Shown: positions 46,483 through 56,972, numbered from the stretch's first letter. The stretch: DNA of 64,000 bases from Niveibacterium microcysteis (GCF_017161445.1 NZ_CP071060.1:1426001-1490000), one strand, 5' to 3'. Numbers and translations are program-made. The notes: generated by a model from the letters alone, not told the origin.

Positions 46483-47045
46483 GGCTCGATCCCCCGGGCA
46501 CGCAATGCGGCCGCCAGCGTGTGCGTTGCCCGCGAGCAGTGTGTCTTGACACTTCCCTCGGTGCAGCCCATCGCCGCGGCCGTCTCGGCTATATCCATTT
46601 CCTCCCAGTAACGCATGAGGAAGGCTTCCCGTTGACGTGGTGGCAATTTCGCAATTTCCTGTTCAATCACGCCGAGCGTCTGCCGCTGCTCTTCCTGCAG
46701 GTGCGGCGCCTTGAATGCCGCAATGTCAGACTCGGCGCCCAGTGTTTCCAGCGGGTCCCCGCCGTCTTCCTCGCTGTCTGGCGAGAACGCAGACAGCAGA
46801 GTGGTCCACAGGTTTCGAACCTTGCTGCGCCGGAAATGGTCGTTGATCCCGTTTTGCAGGATGCGCTGAAAGAGCGCGCCGAATTCCTCGGCCGGCCGAT
46901 CGCCGTAGCGTTCGGCCAGTTTCATCATGGCGTCCTGCACAACGTCGAGTGCCGTGTCTTCATCCCGCAGCGCAAAAAAGGCCTGCTTGAAGGCCCGACG
47001 CTCAACGCTGGAGAGAAAGTCTGAAAGTTCGATCCGGGAAGCCAG
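46479..47045 (-). CDS. ECF-type sigma factor with an apparent CTG start
   Basis: A 188-residue sigma factor if translation begins at CTG 47045, or 153 if at GTG 46940. Region 2 begins inside the extra part: SRIELSDFLSSVERRAFKQA, FALRDEDTALDVVQDAMMKLAERYGD. Region 4 is LPPRQREAFLMRYWEEMDIAETAAAMG, followed by CTEGSVKTHCSRA. The shorter form would lack much of region 2.1, so the longer form is preferred; GAGG lies seven bases before the CTG, and no ATG, GTG or TTG is available in frame between the stop at 47073 and the CTG. The next gene downstream is the DUF3619 gene. Divergent from ilvI. Confidence 0.85.
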   Translation of the reverse strand: MASRIELSDFLSSVERRAFKQAFFALRDEDTALDVVQDAMMKLAERYGDRPAEEFGALFQRILQNGINDHFRRSKVRNLWTTLLSAFSPDSEEDGGDPLETLGAESDIAAFKAPHLQEEQRQTLGVIEQEIAKLPPRQREAFLMRYWEEMDIAETAAAMGCTEGSVKTHCSRATHTLAAALRARGIEP

Positions 47046-47098
47046 GTGAAACCTCGTGTGGCCGTCGCCGCTTCATGGTGTGCTGCAGCGAGGATGCC

Positions 47099-47128
47099 TT
47101 GACCAATCCGTTGCACACCGTTGACAAT
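47099..47128 (+). promoter_or_regulatory. Candidate ilvI promoter
   Basis: TTGACC (47099-47104), an 18-base spacer and GACAAT (47123-47128) lie 50 bases upstream of ilvI. The match is moderate at the -10. Confidence 0.45.
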
Positions 47129-47135
47129 GTACCTC

Positions 47136-47167
47136 CCCCTCCCTCCGGAGGGGCTTCTGTCTTTTTT
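47136..47167 (+). promoter_or_regulatory. Hairpin and T-run in the ilvI leader
   Basis: CCCCTCC and GGAGGGG (47136-47142 with 47147-47153) form a 7-bp stem with a 4-nt loop, and a T6 run follows after eight bases (47162-47167), just before the ilvI ATG. It could be a weak attenuator, but I find no leader peptide rich in Ile, Val or Leu codons to control it. Confidence 0.35.
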
Positions 47168-47177
47168 GGGTGCTGCA

Positions 47178-48887
47178 ATGGTTTTGACTGGTGCGGAGAT
47201 TGTAATCAGGTGTCTGCAAGAGGAAAAGGTCGAGTATGTTTTCGGCTATCCCGGCGGCGCCGTGCTTTTCCTCTACGACGAACTGTCCAAGCAGGACAAA
47301 GTTCGTCACGTGCTGGTTCGCCATGAGCAGGCCGCCGTACACGCTGCGGATGGCTACGCACGCTCCACCGACAAGGTGGGCGTTGCGCTCGTAACTTCCG
47401 GCCCGGGCGTCACCAACGCCGTGACCGGTATCGCGACCGCGTATTGTGATTCGATTCCGATGGTGATCATCAGCGGGCAAGTCCCGACTGCCGCCATTGG
47501 TCAAGATGCTTTCCAGGAAGTCGACACGGTCGGGATCACCCGTCCGTGCGTCAAGCACAACTTCCTCGTCAAGGATGTCCGCGACATCGCTTCGACAATC
47601 AAGAAGGCCTTTTTCCTCGCCAAGACCGGACGTCCTGGCCCTGTGCTCGTCGACATTCCTAAGGATGTCTCCGCGCACAAGTGCGAGTACGAGTATCCGA
47701 AGTCTGTGACCTTGCGCTCCTACAACCCGATCGTGAAGGGTCACCAGGGGCAGATCCGCAAGGCGCTCGGTTTGTTGCTCGAAGCCAAGCGGCCGATGAT
47801 CTATGCGGGTGGCGGCGTGATTCTGGCCGATGCGGCGGACAAGCTGACGAAGCTGACCCGACTGCTCGGTTTCCCAGTTACCAACACGCTGATGGGGCTT
47901 GGTGGCTACCCGGCCACTGATCGCCAGAACCTCGGCATGCTGGGCATGCACGGCACGATCGAAGCAAACATGGCGATGCATCACAGCGATGTGCTGCTCG
48001 CGATCGGCGCTCGTTTCGATGACCGCGTGATCGGCAATCCGGCGCACTTCCAGTCCGAGCCGCGCAAGATCATCCACGTGGACATCGATCCGTCGTCGAT
48101 CTCAAAGCGCGTGAAGGTCGATGTGCCGATCGTTGGCAATCTCGCCGATGTGCTGGACGACATGATCAAGATGCTGGAGTCGTCAGGCGATCGCCCGAAT
48201 CCGGCCCAGATCGAGCCGTGGTGGAAGCAAATCGAAGAGTGGCGTAGCCGCAATTCGCTCAGCTACAAGAACAGCACCGAGGTCATCAAGCCGCAGTTCG
48301 TCGTCGAGACGTTGTGGAAGATCACCAACGGCGACGCGTTTGTGACCTCGGATGTGGGCCAACACCAGATGTGGGCGGCCCAGTACTACAAGTTCGACAA
48401 GCCGCGTCGTTGGGTGAACTCGGGTGGTCTGGGCACGATGGGCTTTGGTCTGCCAGCAGCAATGGGCGTTCAGCTCGCGCACCCGGAAAAGCCGGTCGCC
48501 GTAATCACCGGCGAAGGCTCGATCCAGATGTGTATCCAGGAGCTCTCGACCTGCAAACAGTATCGTTTGCCGATCAAGGTTCTGAGTTTGAACAACCGCT
48601 ATCTGGGCATGGTTCGCCAATGGCAGCAGTTCTTCCACGGTAACCGGTATTCCGAGTCCTACATGGATTCGCTACCTGATTTCGCCAAGCTTGCCGAGGC
48701 CTACGGGCATGTCGGCATCCGCGTCGAGAAGCCGGGCGATGTGGAAGGCGCCATCCGTGAGGCGTTCAGCCGTAAGAACGATCTGGTCTTCCTGGACTTC
48801 CAGGTGGATCCGACCGAAAACGTGTTCCCGATGGTTCAGGGCGGCAAGGGTCTCACCGAGATGATCCTGTCGTCCGAGGATCTGTAA
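47178..48887 (+). CDS. ilvI: Acetolactate synthase large (catalytic) subunit
   Basis: A 569-residue ThDP enzyme, first step of valine, leucine and isoleucine synthesis. ATG at 47178 (MVLTGAEIVIRCLQEE) fits the family; the open frame 19 codons further up is leader sequence. ThDP and catalytic Glu region FGYPGGAVLFLYDE and HEQAAVHAADGYARS; FAD-binding region MLGMHGTIEANMAMHHSDVLLAIGARFDDRV; Mg-ThDP motif GEGSIQMCIQEL followed by LNNRYLGMVRQWQQ. ilvH follows after 141 bases, a longer gap than usual. The gene is divergent from the sigma factor gene. Confidence 0.97.
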   Translation: MVLTGAEIVIRCLQEEKVEYVFGYPGGAVLFLYDELSKQDKVRHVLVRHEQAAVHAADGYARSTDKVGVALVTSGPGVTNAVTGIATAYCDSIPMVIISGQVPTAAIGQDAFQEVDTVGITRPCVKHNFLVKDVRDIASTIKKAFFLAKTGRPGPVLVDIPKDVSAHKCEYEYPKSVTLRSYNPIVKGHQGQIRKALGLLLEAKRPMIYAGGGVILADAADKLTKLTRLLGFPVTNTLMGLGGYPATDRQNLGMLGMHGTIEANMAMHHSDVLLAIGARFDDRVIGNPAHFQSEPRKIIHVDIDPSSISKRVKVDVPIVGNLADVLDDMIKMLESSGDRPNPAQIEPWWKQIEEWRSRNSLSYKNSTEVIKPQFVVETLWKITNGDAFVTSDVGQHQMWAAQYYKFDKPRRWVNSGGLGTMGFGLPAAMGVQLAHPEKPVAVITGEGSIQMCIQELSTCKQYRLPIKVLSLNNRYLGMVRQWQQFFHGNRYSESYMDSLPDFAKLAEAYGHVGIRVEKPGDVEGAIREAFSRKNDLVFLDFQVDPTENVFPMVQGGKGLTEMILSSEDL

Positions 48888-48908
48888 CACCCGCGCACCG
48901 TTAGAACG

Positions 48909-48935
48909 GGGTGCCGCTCAACCGCGGCGGCACCC
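48909..48935 (+). repeat. Hairpin between ilvI and ilvH
   Basis: A perfect 9-bp stem (48909-48917 with 48927-48935) and a 9-nt loop lie 20 bases after the ilvI stop. There is no T-run. It may stabilise the ilvI mRNA end or tune ilvH expression. Confidence 0.45.
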
Positions 48936-49028
48936 GCCCAGCGCGCTTACCGGCATGCTGGGCGGCGGAAGGTCACCCGAGGGCTTTCCGTGGCCGTACT
49001 GCAGTGTGCTCACAAGCAGGCAACACTT

Positions 49029-50571
<1,543 letters not shown>

Positions 50572-50590
50572 TTGATCTGACGCTTGCGAG

Positions 50591-50615
50591 ACGGCCACCT
50601 GCGGGTGGCCGTTTT
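50591..50615 (+). terminator. Terminator after ilvC
   Basis: A 9-bp stem (50591-50599 with 50604-50612) with a 4-nt loop is followed by TTTTCATTTT. It separates ilvIHC from pssA-leuA. Confidence 0.85.
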
Positions 50616-50753
50616 CATTTTGGCGCACCAGCGCCGTGGATTGCAGTGGAAGCGCTCTGGTACCATCGGGCGCTTGTCCATTTGAGGGCAGCGAGTGTTT
50701 GTGGTGGCAGATTTGCCTGCAAGATGCTGCTGTTCCGACCGATCAGAACCCGC

Positions 50754-51518
50754 ATGACCAAGTTGCGCCCACCCCGCCTGATGCCACGCGATACCCTGAT
50801 TCGCCGCCGCGGCATCTACATCCTTCCCAATCTGTTTACGACTGGTGCGCTGTTCGCGGGTTTTTACGCCATCGTTCAGGCGATGAACGGGCGTTTCGAG
50901 AACGCGGCAGTCGCGATATTCGTGGCGATGGTGCTCGATGGGCTCGATGGTCGGGTTGCGCGCCTGACGCACACGCAGAGCGAGTTTGGCGCCGAATACG
51001 ATTCTCTGTCCGACATGGTGTCGTTCGGCGTCGCGCCGTCGCTGGTGATGTACGAGTGGGCGCTGAAGGATTTGGGCAAACTGGGCTGGATTGCCGCGTT
51101 CGTCTATTGCGCGGGCGCGGCGCTCCGTCTGGCGCGCTTCAATACGAATATCGACGTCGTGGATAAGCGCTATTTTCAGGGGTTACCGTCGCCTGCCGCG
51201 GCGGCGCTGGTTGCCGGATTCGTCTGGATCATGATCGGTCATTCGATCGATTCAAGCGAAATCCGCTGGATCGCCTGCGTTGTGACCATCTTTGCGGGCC
51301 TGACGATGGTCAGCAACGTGAAGTTCTGGAGCGGCAAGGACATCAACCTTCGGCGCTCAGTCCCGTTTGCGGTGGTGCTCGCCATGGTCGGCGTCTTCCT
51401 GGCGATCTCCAGCTATCCGGAAGGCGTGCTTTTCGGCTTGTTCGTCGCGTATGCCTTGTCGGGCTATGTGATGGCGGCCTGGCGCTTGGTACGCCGTAAG
51501 CCTCTGGCGGCAAAGTGA
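50754..51518 (+). CDS. pssA: CDP-diacylglycerol-serine O-phosphatidyltransferase
   Basis: A 254-residue inner-membrane enzyme that makes phosphatidylserine, precursor of phosphatidylethanolamine. The CDP-alcohol phosphatidyltransferase motif is complete: DGLDGRVARL, then FGAEYDSLSDMVSFGVAPS. About seven membrane helices follow. ATG at 50754 is chosen as closest to family N termini; ATG 50724 would add ten residues. Neither has a strong ribosome site. The psd gene that usually sits beside pssA in related genomes is not seen here. leuA follows on the same strand after 67 bases. Confidence 0.93.
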   Translation: MTKLRPPRLMPRDTLIRRRGIYILPNLFTTGALFAGFYAIVQAMNGRFENAAVAIFVAMVLDGLDGRVARLTHTQSEFGAEYDSLSDMVSFGVAPSLVMYEWALKDLGKLGWIAAFVYCAGAALRLARFNTNIDVVDKRYFQGLPSPAAAALVAGFVWIMIGHSIDSSEIRWIACVVTIFAGLTMVSNVKFWSGKDINLRRSVPFAVVLAMVGVFLAISSYPEGVLFGLFVAYALSGYVMAAWRLVRRKPLAAK

Positions 51519-51585
51519 TTTGAATGCGTGGTCCGGCTGAGCGGCCGGCGACTGTTGGGCTGAGCTTGGCCCGGGAGAGGATGCA

Positions 51586-53130
51586 ATGAAGGATCGTCTG
51601 GTTATTTTCGATACGACGCTGCGCGATGGCGAGCAGAGCCCCGGCGCGGCGATGACGCGTGATGAGAAGTTGCGTATCGCGCGTCAGCTTGAGCGCCTCA
51701 AGGTGGACGTCATCGAGGCCGGCTTTGCTGCCGCAAGCCCGGGCGATGCCGAGGCGATTCGCGCCATTGCCGAGGTCATCAAGGATTCCACCGTCTGTTC
51801 GCTGGCGCGAGCCAACGAGCGCGACGTCCGAGCTGCCGGCGAGGCGATACGTCCGGCGGCGCGCGGCCGCATTCACACCTTCATTGCCACCAGCCCGATC
51901 CACATGGAAAAGAAGCTGCGCATGCAGCCCGACCAGGTGGTCGAAGCGGCTGTCGCGGCGGTGAAGCTGGCGCTCCAATACACGGACGATGTTGAATTCT
52001 CGGCCGAGGATGCTGTTCGCTCCGAAATGGACTTCCTGGTGCGTATTTTCGACGCCGTCATCAAAGCCGGCGCCAAGACGATCAACGTGCCCGATACGGT
52101 TGGTTACGCCGTCCCGGCCCTGTGGGGGGATCGTTTCCGATCCCTGATCGAGCGTGTGCCTGGCGCCGACAAAGTGATCTGGTCGACGCACTGCCACAAC
52201 GATCTGGGCATGGCCGTCGCGAACTCGCTCGCCGCTGTTCAGGCCGGTGCGCGCCAGGTCGAGTGCACGATCAATGGCCTCGGCGAACGGGCTGGTAACG
52301 CCTCGCTCGAGGAGGTGGTGATGGCGGTGCGGACGCGCCCCGACGTGTTTGCCGTCGAGACGGGCATCGATGCGAGCCAGATCGTGGCGTGCTCTAAGCT
52401 GGTGTCGACGATTACCGGCTACCCGGTTCAGCCGAACAAGGCGATCGTCGGCGCGAATGCGTTCTCGCATGAGTCCGGCATCCATCAGGATGGCGTACTC
52501 AAGCATCGCGAAACCTACGAGATCATGCGGCCGGAGGATGTGGGCTGGACGACGAACCGACTGACGCTGGGTAAGCTCTCGGGGCGCAACGCCTTCCGCA
52601 AGCGGCTTGAGGAACTGGGCATCGTCATCGAATCGGAAGAGCAGCTGAATCATGCCTTCGCACGCTTCAAGGATCTTGCCGACAAGAAGAGCGAGATCTT
52701 CGACGAAGACTTGCAGGCCTTGATGTCTGATGAGGCGCAAGAGCTCGAACGGGAGCACTACAAGCTGGTGTCGGCGCGCTTCCATTCGGAGACTGGCGAA
52801 ACGCCGACTGCAGCGCTGACCCTTGCGGTGGATGGGCAGGAAGTGAAGTCCGAATCCGAAGGTAGCGGGCCGGTCGATGCCGCGTTCCGGGCGATCGAGG
52901 CGGTTGCCAAGAGCGGCGCGACGCTGCAGCTCTACTCGGTCAATGCAATCACGACCGGCACGGACGCCCAAGGCGAAGTCACCGTTCGGTTGTCGCGCGA
53001 AAGCCGTGTGGTCAACGGCCAGGGGGCCGATACCGACATCATCATCGCGTCGGCGAAAGCCTATCTCAATGCACTGAACAAGCTGCAGGCCGGTTCTGAG
53101 AAGTTGAACCCGCAAGCCGAAACGGTGTGA
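51586..53130 (+). CDS. leuA: 2-isopropylmalate synthase
   Basis: A 514-residue enzyme that condenses 2-ketoisovalerate with acetyl-CoA, committing carbon to leucine. Catalytic domain: [16 protein letters not shown], metal-binding [27 protein letters not shown] and [12 protein letters not shown]; the flexible HESGIHQDG motif; then a C-terminal allosteric (leucine-binding) domain of about 115 residues. ATG at 51586 behind GAGAGGA. It follows the ilv genes and pssA, so the window makes most of the valine/leucine precursor route; leuB, leuC and leuD are elsewhere. Confidence 0.97.
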   Translation: MKDRLVIFDTTLRDGEQSPGAAMTRDEKLRIARQLERLKVDVIEAGFAAASPGDAEAIRAIAEVIKDSTVCSLARANERDVRAAGEAIRPAARGRIHTFIATSPIHMEKKLRMQPDQVVEAAVAAVKLALQYTDDVEFSAEDAVRSEMDFLVRIFDAVIKAGAKTINVPDTVGYAVPALWGDRFRSLIERVPGADKVIWSTHCHNDLGMAVANSLAAVQAGARQVECTINGLGERAGNASLEEVVMAVRTRPDVFAVETGIDASQIVACSKLVSTITGYPVQPNKAIVGANAFSHESGIHQDGVLKHRETYEIMRPEDVGWTTNRLTLGKLSGRNAFRKRLEELGIVIESEEQLNHAFARFKDLADKKSEIFDEDLQALMSDEAQELEREHYKLVSARFHSETGETPTAALTLAVDGQEVKSESEGSGPVDAAFRAIEAVAKSGATLQLYSVNAITTGTDAQGEVTVRLSRESRVVNGQGADTDIIIASAKAYLNALNKLQAGSEKLNPQAETV

Positions 53131-53135
53131 CTGAC

Positions 53136-53160
53136 AATCGGGCGCCGTTGGCGCCCGATT
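53136..53160. terminator. Shared hairpin between leuA and the DUF2069 gene
   Basis: A perfect 11-bp stem (53136-53146 with 53150-53160) with a 3-nt loop sits between the two convergent genes. There is no clear T-run on either strand, so termination is plausible but not certain. Confidence 0.55.
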
Positions 53161-53162
53161 GC

Positions 53163-53528
53163 TTAGGGAGTGCTGGCGCCTTTGCTCCGTGAAGGCGCGC
53201 TGTAGTGGGAGTACGCTGCGCAACTTGCGAACAGCGCCACTGACAGCGCGGTTTCGAGCGCGGCGAGCCAGGCCGACAAGCCACGATCGCTGCTTGCCCT
53301 CACCACGCCCTCGGTGAAGTAGAGCCAGATCATCAGGGTCGTCCACTGGAACGTATAGCGACGGCCGTGAAGCATCCCGCGCAGCGGGAATAGCAGCGGC
53401 AGCACCTTCAGCACCAGCCAGGAACCGCCTGGCCGCAGTGGAGCGAGCCAGAGCTCCCAGGCGACGCTAAGTGCGATCAGGCTGAGCAGCAGGGCGACGC
53501 TTAACCATTGCAGGCGCCGGATGTTCAT
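53163..53528 (-). CDS. DUF2069 membrane protein
   Basis: A 121-residue integral membrane protein with four hydrophobic helices. The DUF2069 pattern is seen: LKVLPLLFPLRGMLHGRRYTFQWTTL, IWLYFTEGVVRA. Function unknown, widespread in Beta- and Gammaproteobacteria, often beside wrbA. Its ATG overlaps the stop of the wrbA gene (ATGA), so it is co-translated. Confidence 0.92.
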   Translation of the reverse strand: MNIRRLQWLSVALLLSLIALSVAWELWLAPLRPGGSWLVLKVLPLLFPLRGMLHGRRYTFQWTTLMIWLYFTEGVVRASSDRGLSAWLAALETALSVALFASCAAYSHYSAPSRSKGASTP

Positions 53529-54127
53529 CGCGCGACTCCGGCGAGGCGCGCCGCGACATCCGCCAATCGACGTCCCTGTGCGAAAGCGAGGCGGCGCTCG
53601 GCGTCCGACAGACGCGCGTCGCCTTGTGGTCCCGAGACATGACTCGCGCCGTAGGGTGACCCGCCACTCTGCGTGCTGTGCAGATCACCTTCGGTGTAGG
53701 GAAGGCCCAGCACAAGTGCGCCATGGTGAAGCAGCGGAAGCATCATCGACAGCAAGGTGGTCTCCTGTCCGCCGTGCAACGTGCCGGTGGACGTGAATAC
53801 GCAGGCGGGTTTGCCTGCAAGCGCGCCCGACAGCCATTGTGCGGACGTGCCATCGAGAAAATACTTCATCGGTGCGGCCATGTTGCCGAAGCGCGTCGGG
53901 CTACCCAGCGCGAGTCCGATGCAATCTTCAAGATCGGAATGCTCCGCGTAGGGCGGGCCGTTTTCCGGAATCGCAGCCTCAGGCGTTTCGATGTTGCTGC
54001 TGACCCGTGGTACGGTGCGCAGCCGGGCCGCGACAATGCCAGTGGAATCAATGCCGAGTGCGATCTGTTCGGCGATTGCGCGCACCGAGCCTCGATGGCT
54101 GTAGTAGAGAACCAGGATTTCTTTCAT
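53525..54127 (-). CDS. wrbA: NAD(P)H:quinone oxidoreductase WrbA
   Basis: A 200-residue flavodoxin-like FMN enzyme that reduces quinones by two electrons. FMN-phosphate loop: VLYYSHRGSVRAIAEQIA; then LGSPTRFGNMAAPMKYFLDGTSAQW, TSTGTLHGGQETTLLSMMLPLLHHG and the C-terminal GPQGDARLSDAE. ATG at 54127; a longer open frame upstream overlaps the divergent yihY gene. A consensus -10 box TATAAT on the minus strand at 54161-54156 fits a promoter for this gene, giving a short leader. Confidence 0.93.
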   Translation of the reverse strand: MKEILVLYYSHRGSVRAIAEQIALGIDSTGIVAARLRTVPRVSSNIETPEAAIPENGPPYAEHSDLEDCIGLALGSPTRFGNMAAPMKYFLDGTSAQWLSGALAGKPACVFTSTGTLHGGQETTLLSMMLPLLHHGALVLGLPYTEGDLHSTQSGGSPYGASHVSGPQGDARLSDAERRLAFAQGRRLADVAARLAGVAR

Positions 54128-54187
54128 CGGAGATGGGTCGATAGAATGCGGGCGGATTATACGCAGGGCAGGGAGTGGGGCCGCTGG

Positions 54188-55384
54188 ATGGAGGAAGTTC
54201 GCCGATTTCTCGAACTGCTGATTGAGCGCTTCAAGGAAGTGCGCGGCTCGTTGGTCGCAAGCAGTCTGACCTTTACGACGCTGTTGTCGCTGGTGCCTCT
54301 GGTTGCCGTGAGCTTTACGGTGATGGGGCAGTTGCCAATGTTTGCGCAGCTCGGCACCACCCTGAAAGTTTTCCTCCTCACCAACCTCCTGCCCGACAAG
54401 GCAGGAAAGGTGATTGCCACCTACGCGGTTCAGTTCTCGCAAAAGGCGAGCGATCTCACGCTTTTTGGTGGTGTCGCCCTGATTGCCACTGCCGTGTTGC
54501 TGTTGATGACGATCGACCGCTCGTTCAACGCAATCTGGCAGGTCAAGCGGCCGCGCCCGGTGTGGAATCGGATCGCCCTGTTCTGGCTTGCAATCACCTT
54601 CGGACCTGTCGTGTTGGCGGCGAGCATAGCTGCAACCACGTATGCGGTGACGGCGTCCCTTGGCGCGGTTGATGAGCCGGTCTGGCTACGCAGCATGGTG
54701 TTGCGCCTGATGCCGGTGCTGCTGTTTTCGGCGCTCTTCGCCTACCTGTTTTTCGCGATGCCGAACCGCCGGATCAATCCACGGCACGCGATCGTTGGCG
54801 GCGCGTTCGCGGGCGTCGGTATCGTGCTGTTGCAGCGCTTGCTTGGCGTCTACTTCGCCCGCTTCCCGAGCTATACGCTGTTGTACGGCACGTTCTCGGC
54901 GATACCGATCTTCCTTGTCTGGCTTTACTCGACATGGCTGGTGATTCTGGTGGGTGCCATGGTTACGGCGGTGATTCCCGATTTTCTCGCGCGCCGCAGA
55001 GTGCTGCCGCCAACGGTTGCGGGCCGCTTCTACGCGAGCACACGGCTACTTGCTGCACTCGAGCAGGCGCAGCGGGCGGGCGTGCTGTCTACGCTCTCTG
55101 AGCTTGCTGCCGCGTCGCGACAGCGGATCGAAGAGACCGACGCGATGCTCGAATCAATGCGCGAAGCTGGTTGGGTCTGCGAGAGTGACGACGGCGGCTG
55201 GCTGCTGGTCGGAGCCGCCGGTACCGTCAGCTCAGGGCAGCTCTTCAGCCGCTTTGTGTTGTCCGCCGCCGATGTGGCGCGGCTGGCTAGTGGCGATCAG
55301 TCTGGTGCTGCGCAGTCGGCACAGCAGATGGCGGCCGCTCTTGCGCGCGCGCTTGATCGACCGAGCACGGATCAGATTGGATAG
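54188..55384 (+). CDS. YihY/BrkB family membrane protein
   Basis: A 398-residue inner-membrane protein with about six helices in the N-terminal 280 residues. Family wording: RGSLVASSLTFTTLLSLVPLVAVSFTVM, NLLPDKAGKVI, DRSFNAIWQVKRPRP, FPSYTLLYGTFSAIPIFLVWLYSTWLVILVGA. The C-terminal 120 residues form a soluble winged-helix-like domain (LEQAQRAGVLSTLSELAAASRQ). Often misannotated as a ribonuclease (RbnN); its true role is unclear. ATG at 54188 is favoured over 54146 because it fits family length and leaves room for the wrbA promoter. The 3' end overlaps the next (convergent) gene by 13 bases. Confidence 0.9.
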   Translation: MEEVRRFLELLIERFKEVRGSLVASSLTFTTLLSLVPLVAVSFTVMGQLPMFAQLGTTLKVFLLTNLLPDKAGKVIATYAVQFSQKASDLTLFGGVALIATAVLLLMTIDRSFNAIWQVKRPRPVWNRIALFWLAITFGPVVLAASIAATTYAVTASLGAVDEPVWLRSMVLRLMPVLLFSALFAYLFFAMPNRRINPRHAIVGGAFAGVGIVLLQRLLGVYFARFPSYTLLYGTFSAIPIFLVWLYSTWLVILVGAMVTAVIPDFLARRRVLPPTVAGRFYASTRLLAALEQAQRAGVLSTLSELAAASRQRIEETDAMLESMREAGWVCESDDGGWLLVGAAGTVSSGQLFSRFVLSAADVARLASGDQSGAAQSAQQMAAALARALDRPSTDQIG

Positions 55385-56856
55385 GGGTCGATCTCGAACT
55401 GGAACAGTTCGATGTTGGCGGTCTGCATGTCAAGGCTGAGCAGCCGGCCTTGAGCAATGTAGATGCGGTCAAGGTCCGACACCAGCGCGAATCGCCGCGA
55501 GGTGTAAGTGCCGGTTGGGGCGAGGATGGCCGGATGGTGGCGCAGTGCGGGCATCGCCGGCAGTACCAGTGCTCGCACCATTTTGCTTGGACGCTCCCGC
55601 GCGCCGCGGAAGCCGACCGTCACCGGCGTAGCGCCCGTCGAGACGATCTGCAGGCCAAGCTCGATCTGCGACGGGTTCTCGCTGCGAATCCAGCGCACCA
55701 CGCACACACTCCACGGCTGCTCATCGTCACGTCTGAGCGCCACGGCCGTGCCGGCTGCCAAGCCCGCTGCGACGCCTGCCACATGCATGATTGCAAAGCC
55801 ACCCGGGCTTTCGTTGATGACCTGCCATTCCTGTACCGCGCCGTCACGCCGTGGCGTATCGCCGCGCATGATGTCCCAGATCGCAGGGATCCCGGTACAT
55901 GCCTGAACCGTGTACTGCGTCTTGCGGCGCGGCTGCTCGCGTTTGACGGGAATCGCCCATTCGCTGCGCAGTCGCTGCAGCAGTGACAGGGGTTGCACCC
56001 CCACTGCAACGCGGGGCAGGTTCAGTTCAAACGGTTGTTGGCCCGCCTCCAAGCGTGCGAGGTGTTCGGCCACCCGCTTTGCGAGCGCGGTCGGCGATGC
56101 AAAAACCAACTGTTGCCCCGCAGGCGGTGCGCGACGAACCACAGCCTGGGGCCCGTCGTCGCTCACTGCTGCAATCCAATACCAACCGTTATCCGGGGCC
56201 GCAGGTGCTTTGAGCTCGAGCTGCAGCAGCGTTGCTACTCGATTCAGGTACTCGCAGATCCAGCCGATCTCCGCTTGCGAGAAGCGTTCGAGTTGCAGCG
56301 TTCCGAGCGAGACCAGTCGTTTGAACGCAAATTGCGCACTTTCGCCACTGGCGTCGGTCGGCACCGGTTCGTCGCCGGCGGCCGATATCAGCGAAACCGA
56401 CAGCGGCCAGAGCTCTGCGACATGCATGCCACCGGAGAGCCCGGCAATTTCCCATGCCTCGCTCAGCATACGCAGGCCTCGTGCGGCCAGCGTTTCAATC
56501 AGCCGCGGTTGCGGCCGAATCGCGCCACTGCGAACGTGACCGGCCACCTGCAGGAATCCGCCGGCGATTGCGCACATCGCTTCGACCACTTGGCGGGCGG
56601 TGGTGTGCAAATTGCGATCCAGCGGTAGCCCGGCTTCACATAGCCGCGGTTTGAGCTCACTCCCGGCCCGCAGCGCGCGCCCGTAAAACAATTCGATGCA
56701 GCGATGAAACTGCGTCGGCGCTACGCCCGGCGTCGCCAGCTGGTCAAGCTGCCGGCGAATCTGCACCGCCTCGTCGGCCAGATCCGCAGACGGTTGCGTG
56801 GCGAGCCAGTCCAGGATCGCTGAGGTGCTACCGGATTCGGCGGTGGTCGAGGTCAT
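55372..56856 (-). CDS. Large soluble protein with a C-terminal PilZ-like domain
   Basis: A 494-residue cytosolic protein. The first 300 residues are helical with no domain I recognise. About residues 305-410 look like a PilZ beta-barrel: a basic RREQPRRK-type motif (REQPRRKTQYTV), then (N/D)xSxGG in VINESPGGFAI, and WIRSENPSQIELGLQIV. PilZ domains bind cyclic di-GMP through RxxxR and (D/N)xSxxG, and both are approximated here. The ending is a second small beta-rich part. Ligand binding is inferred. The gene is convergent with yihY (13-base overlap), upstream of rpsP, and unlinked to other c-di-GMP genes in the window. Confidence 0.78.
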   Translation of the reverse strand: MTSTTAESGSTSAILDWLATQPSADLADEAVQIRRQLDQLATPGVAPTQFHRCIELFYGRALRAGSELKPRLCEAGLPLDRNLHTTARQVVEAMCAIAGGFLQVAGHVRSGAIRPQPRLIETLAARGLRMLSEAWEIAGLSGGMHVAELWPLSVSLISAAGDEPVPTDASGESAQFAFKRLVSLGTLQLERFSQAEIGWICEYLNRVATLLQLELKAPAAPDNGWYWIAAVSDDGPQAVVRRAPPAGQQLVFASPTALAKRVAEHLARLEAGQQPFELNLPRVAVGVQPLSLLQRLRSEWAIPVKREQPRRKTQYTVQACTGIPAIWDIMRGDTPRRDGAVQEWQVINESPGGFAIMHVAGVAAGLAAGTAVALRRDDEQPWSVCVVRWIRSENPSQIELGLQIVSTGATPVTVGFRGARERPSKMVRALVLPAMPALRHHPAILAPTGTYTSRRFALVSDLDRIYIAQGRLLSLDMQTANIELFQFEIDPYPI

Positions 56857-56972
56857 TGCGGGGCGGTCAGGTTAAGTCCCGCTATTCTATTAGCGAATCC
56901 TGAAAGTTCGTCGACCCTTGTGAGGGTCGCAGAGCTGCCGCGGTCGGCTGGAAGCTCCACGTACGGCTGTCC

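Noticed and set aside
47121..47177. An earlier start for ilvI
   Set aside because: The extra residues are encoded by the leader hairpin and T-run, and homologues start at the ATG at 47178.
47075..47177. An ilv leader peptide with Ile/Val/Leu codons
   Set aside because: No short frame with clustered branched-chain codons and a stop before the hairpin was found; attenuation by a leader peptide is not supported.
51343..53346. A 667-codon open frame opposite leuA and pssA
   Set aside because: It is antisense to two well-supported genes and spans their intergenic region, with no recognisable domain.
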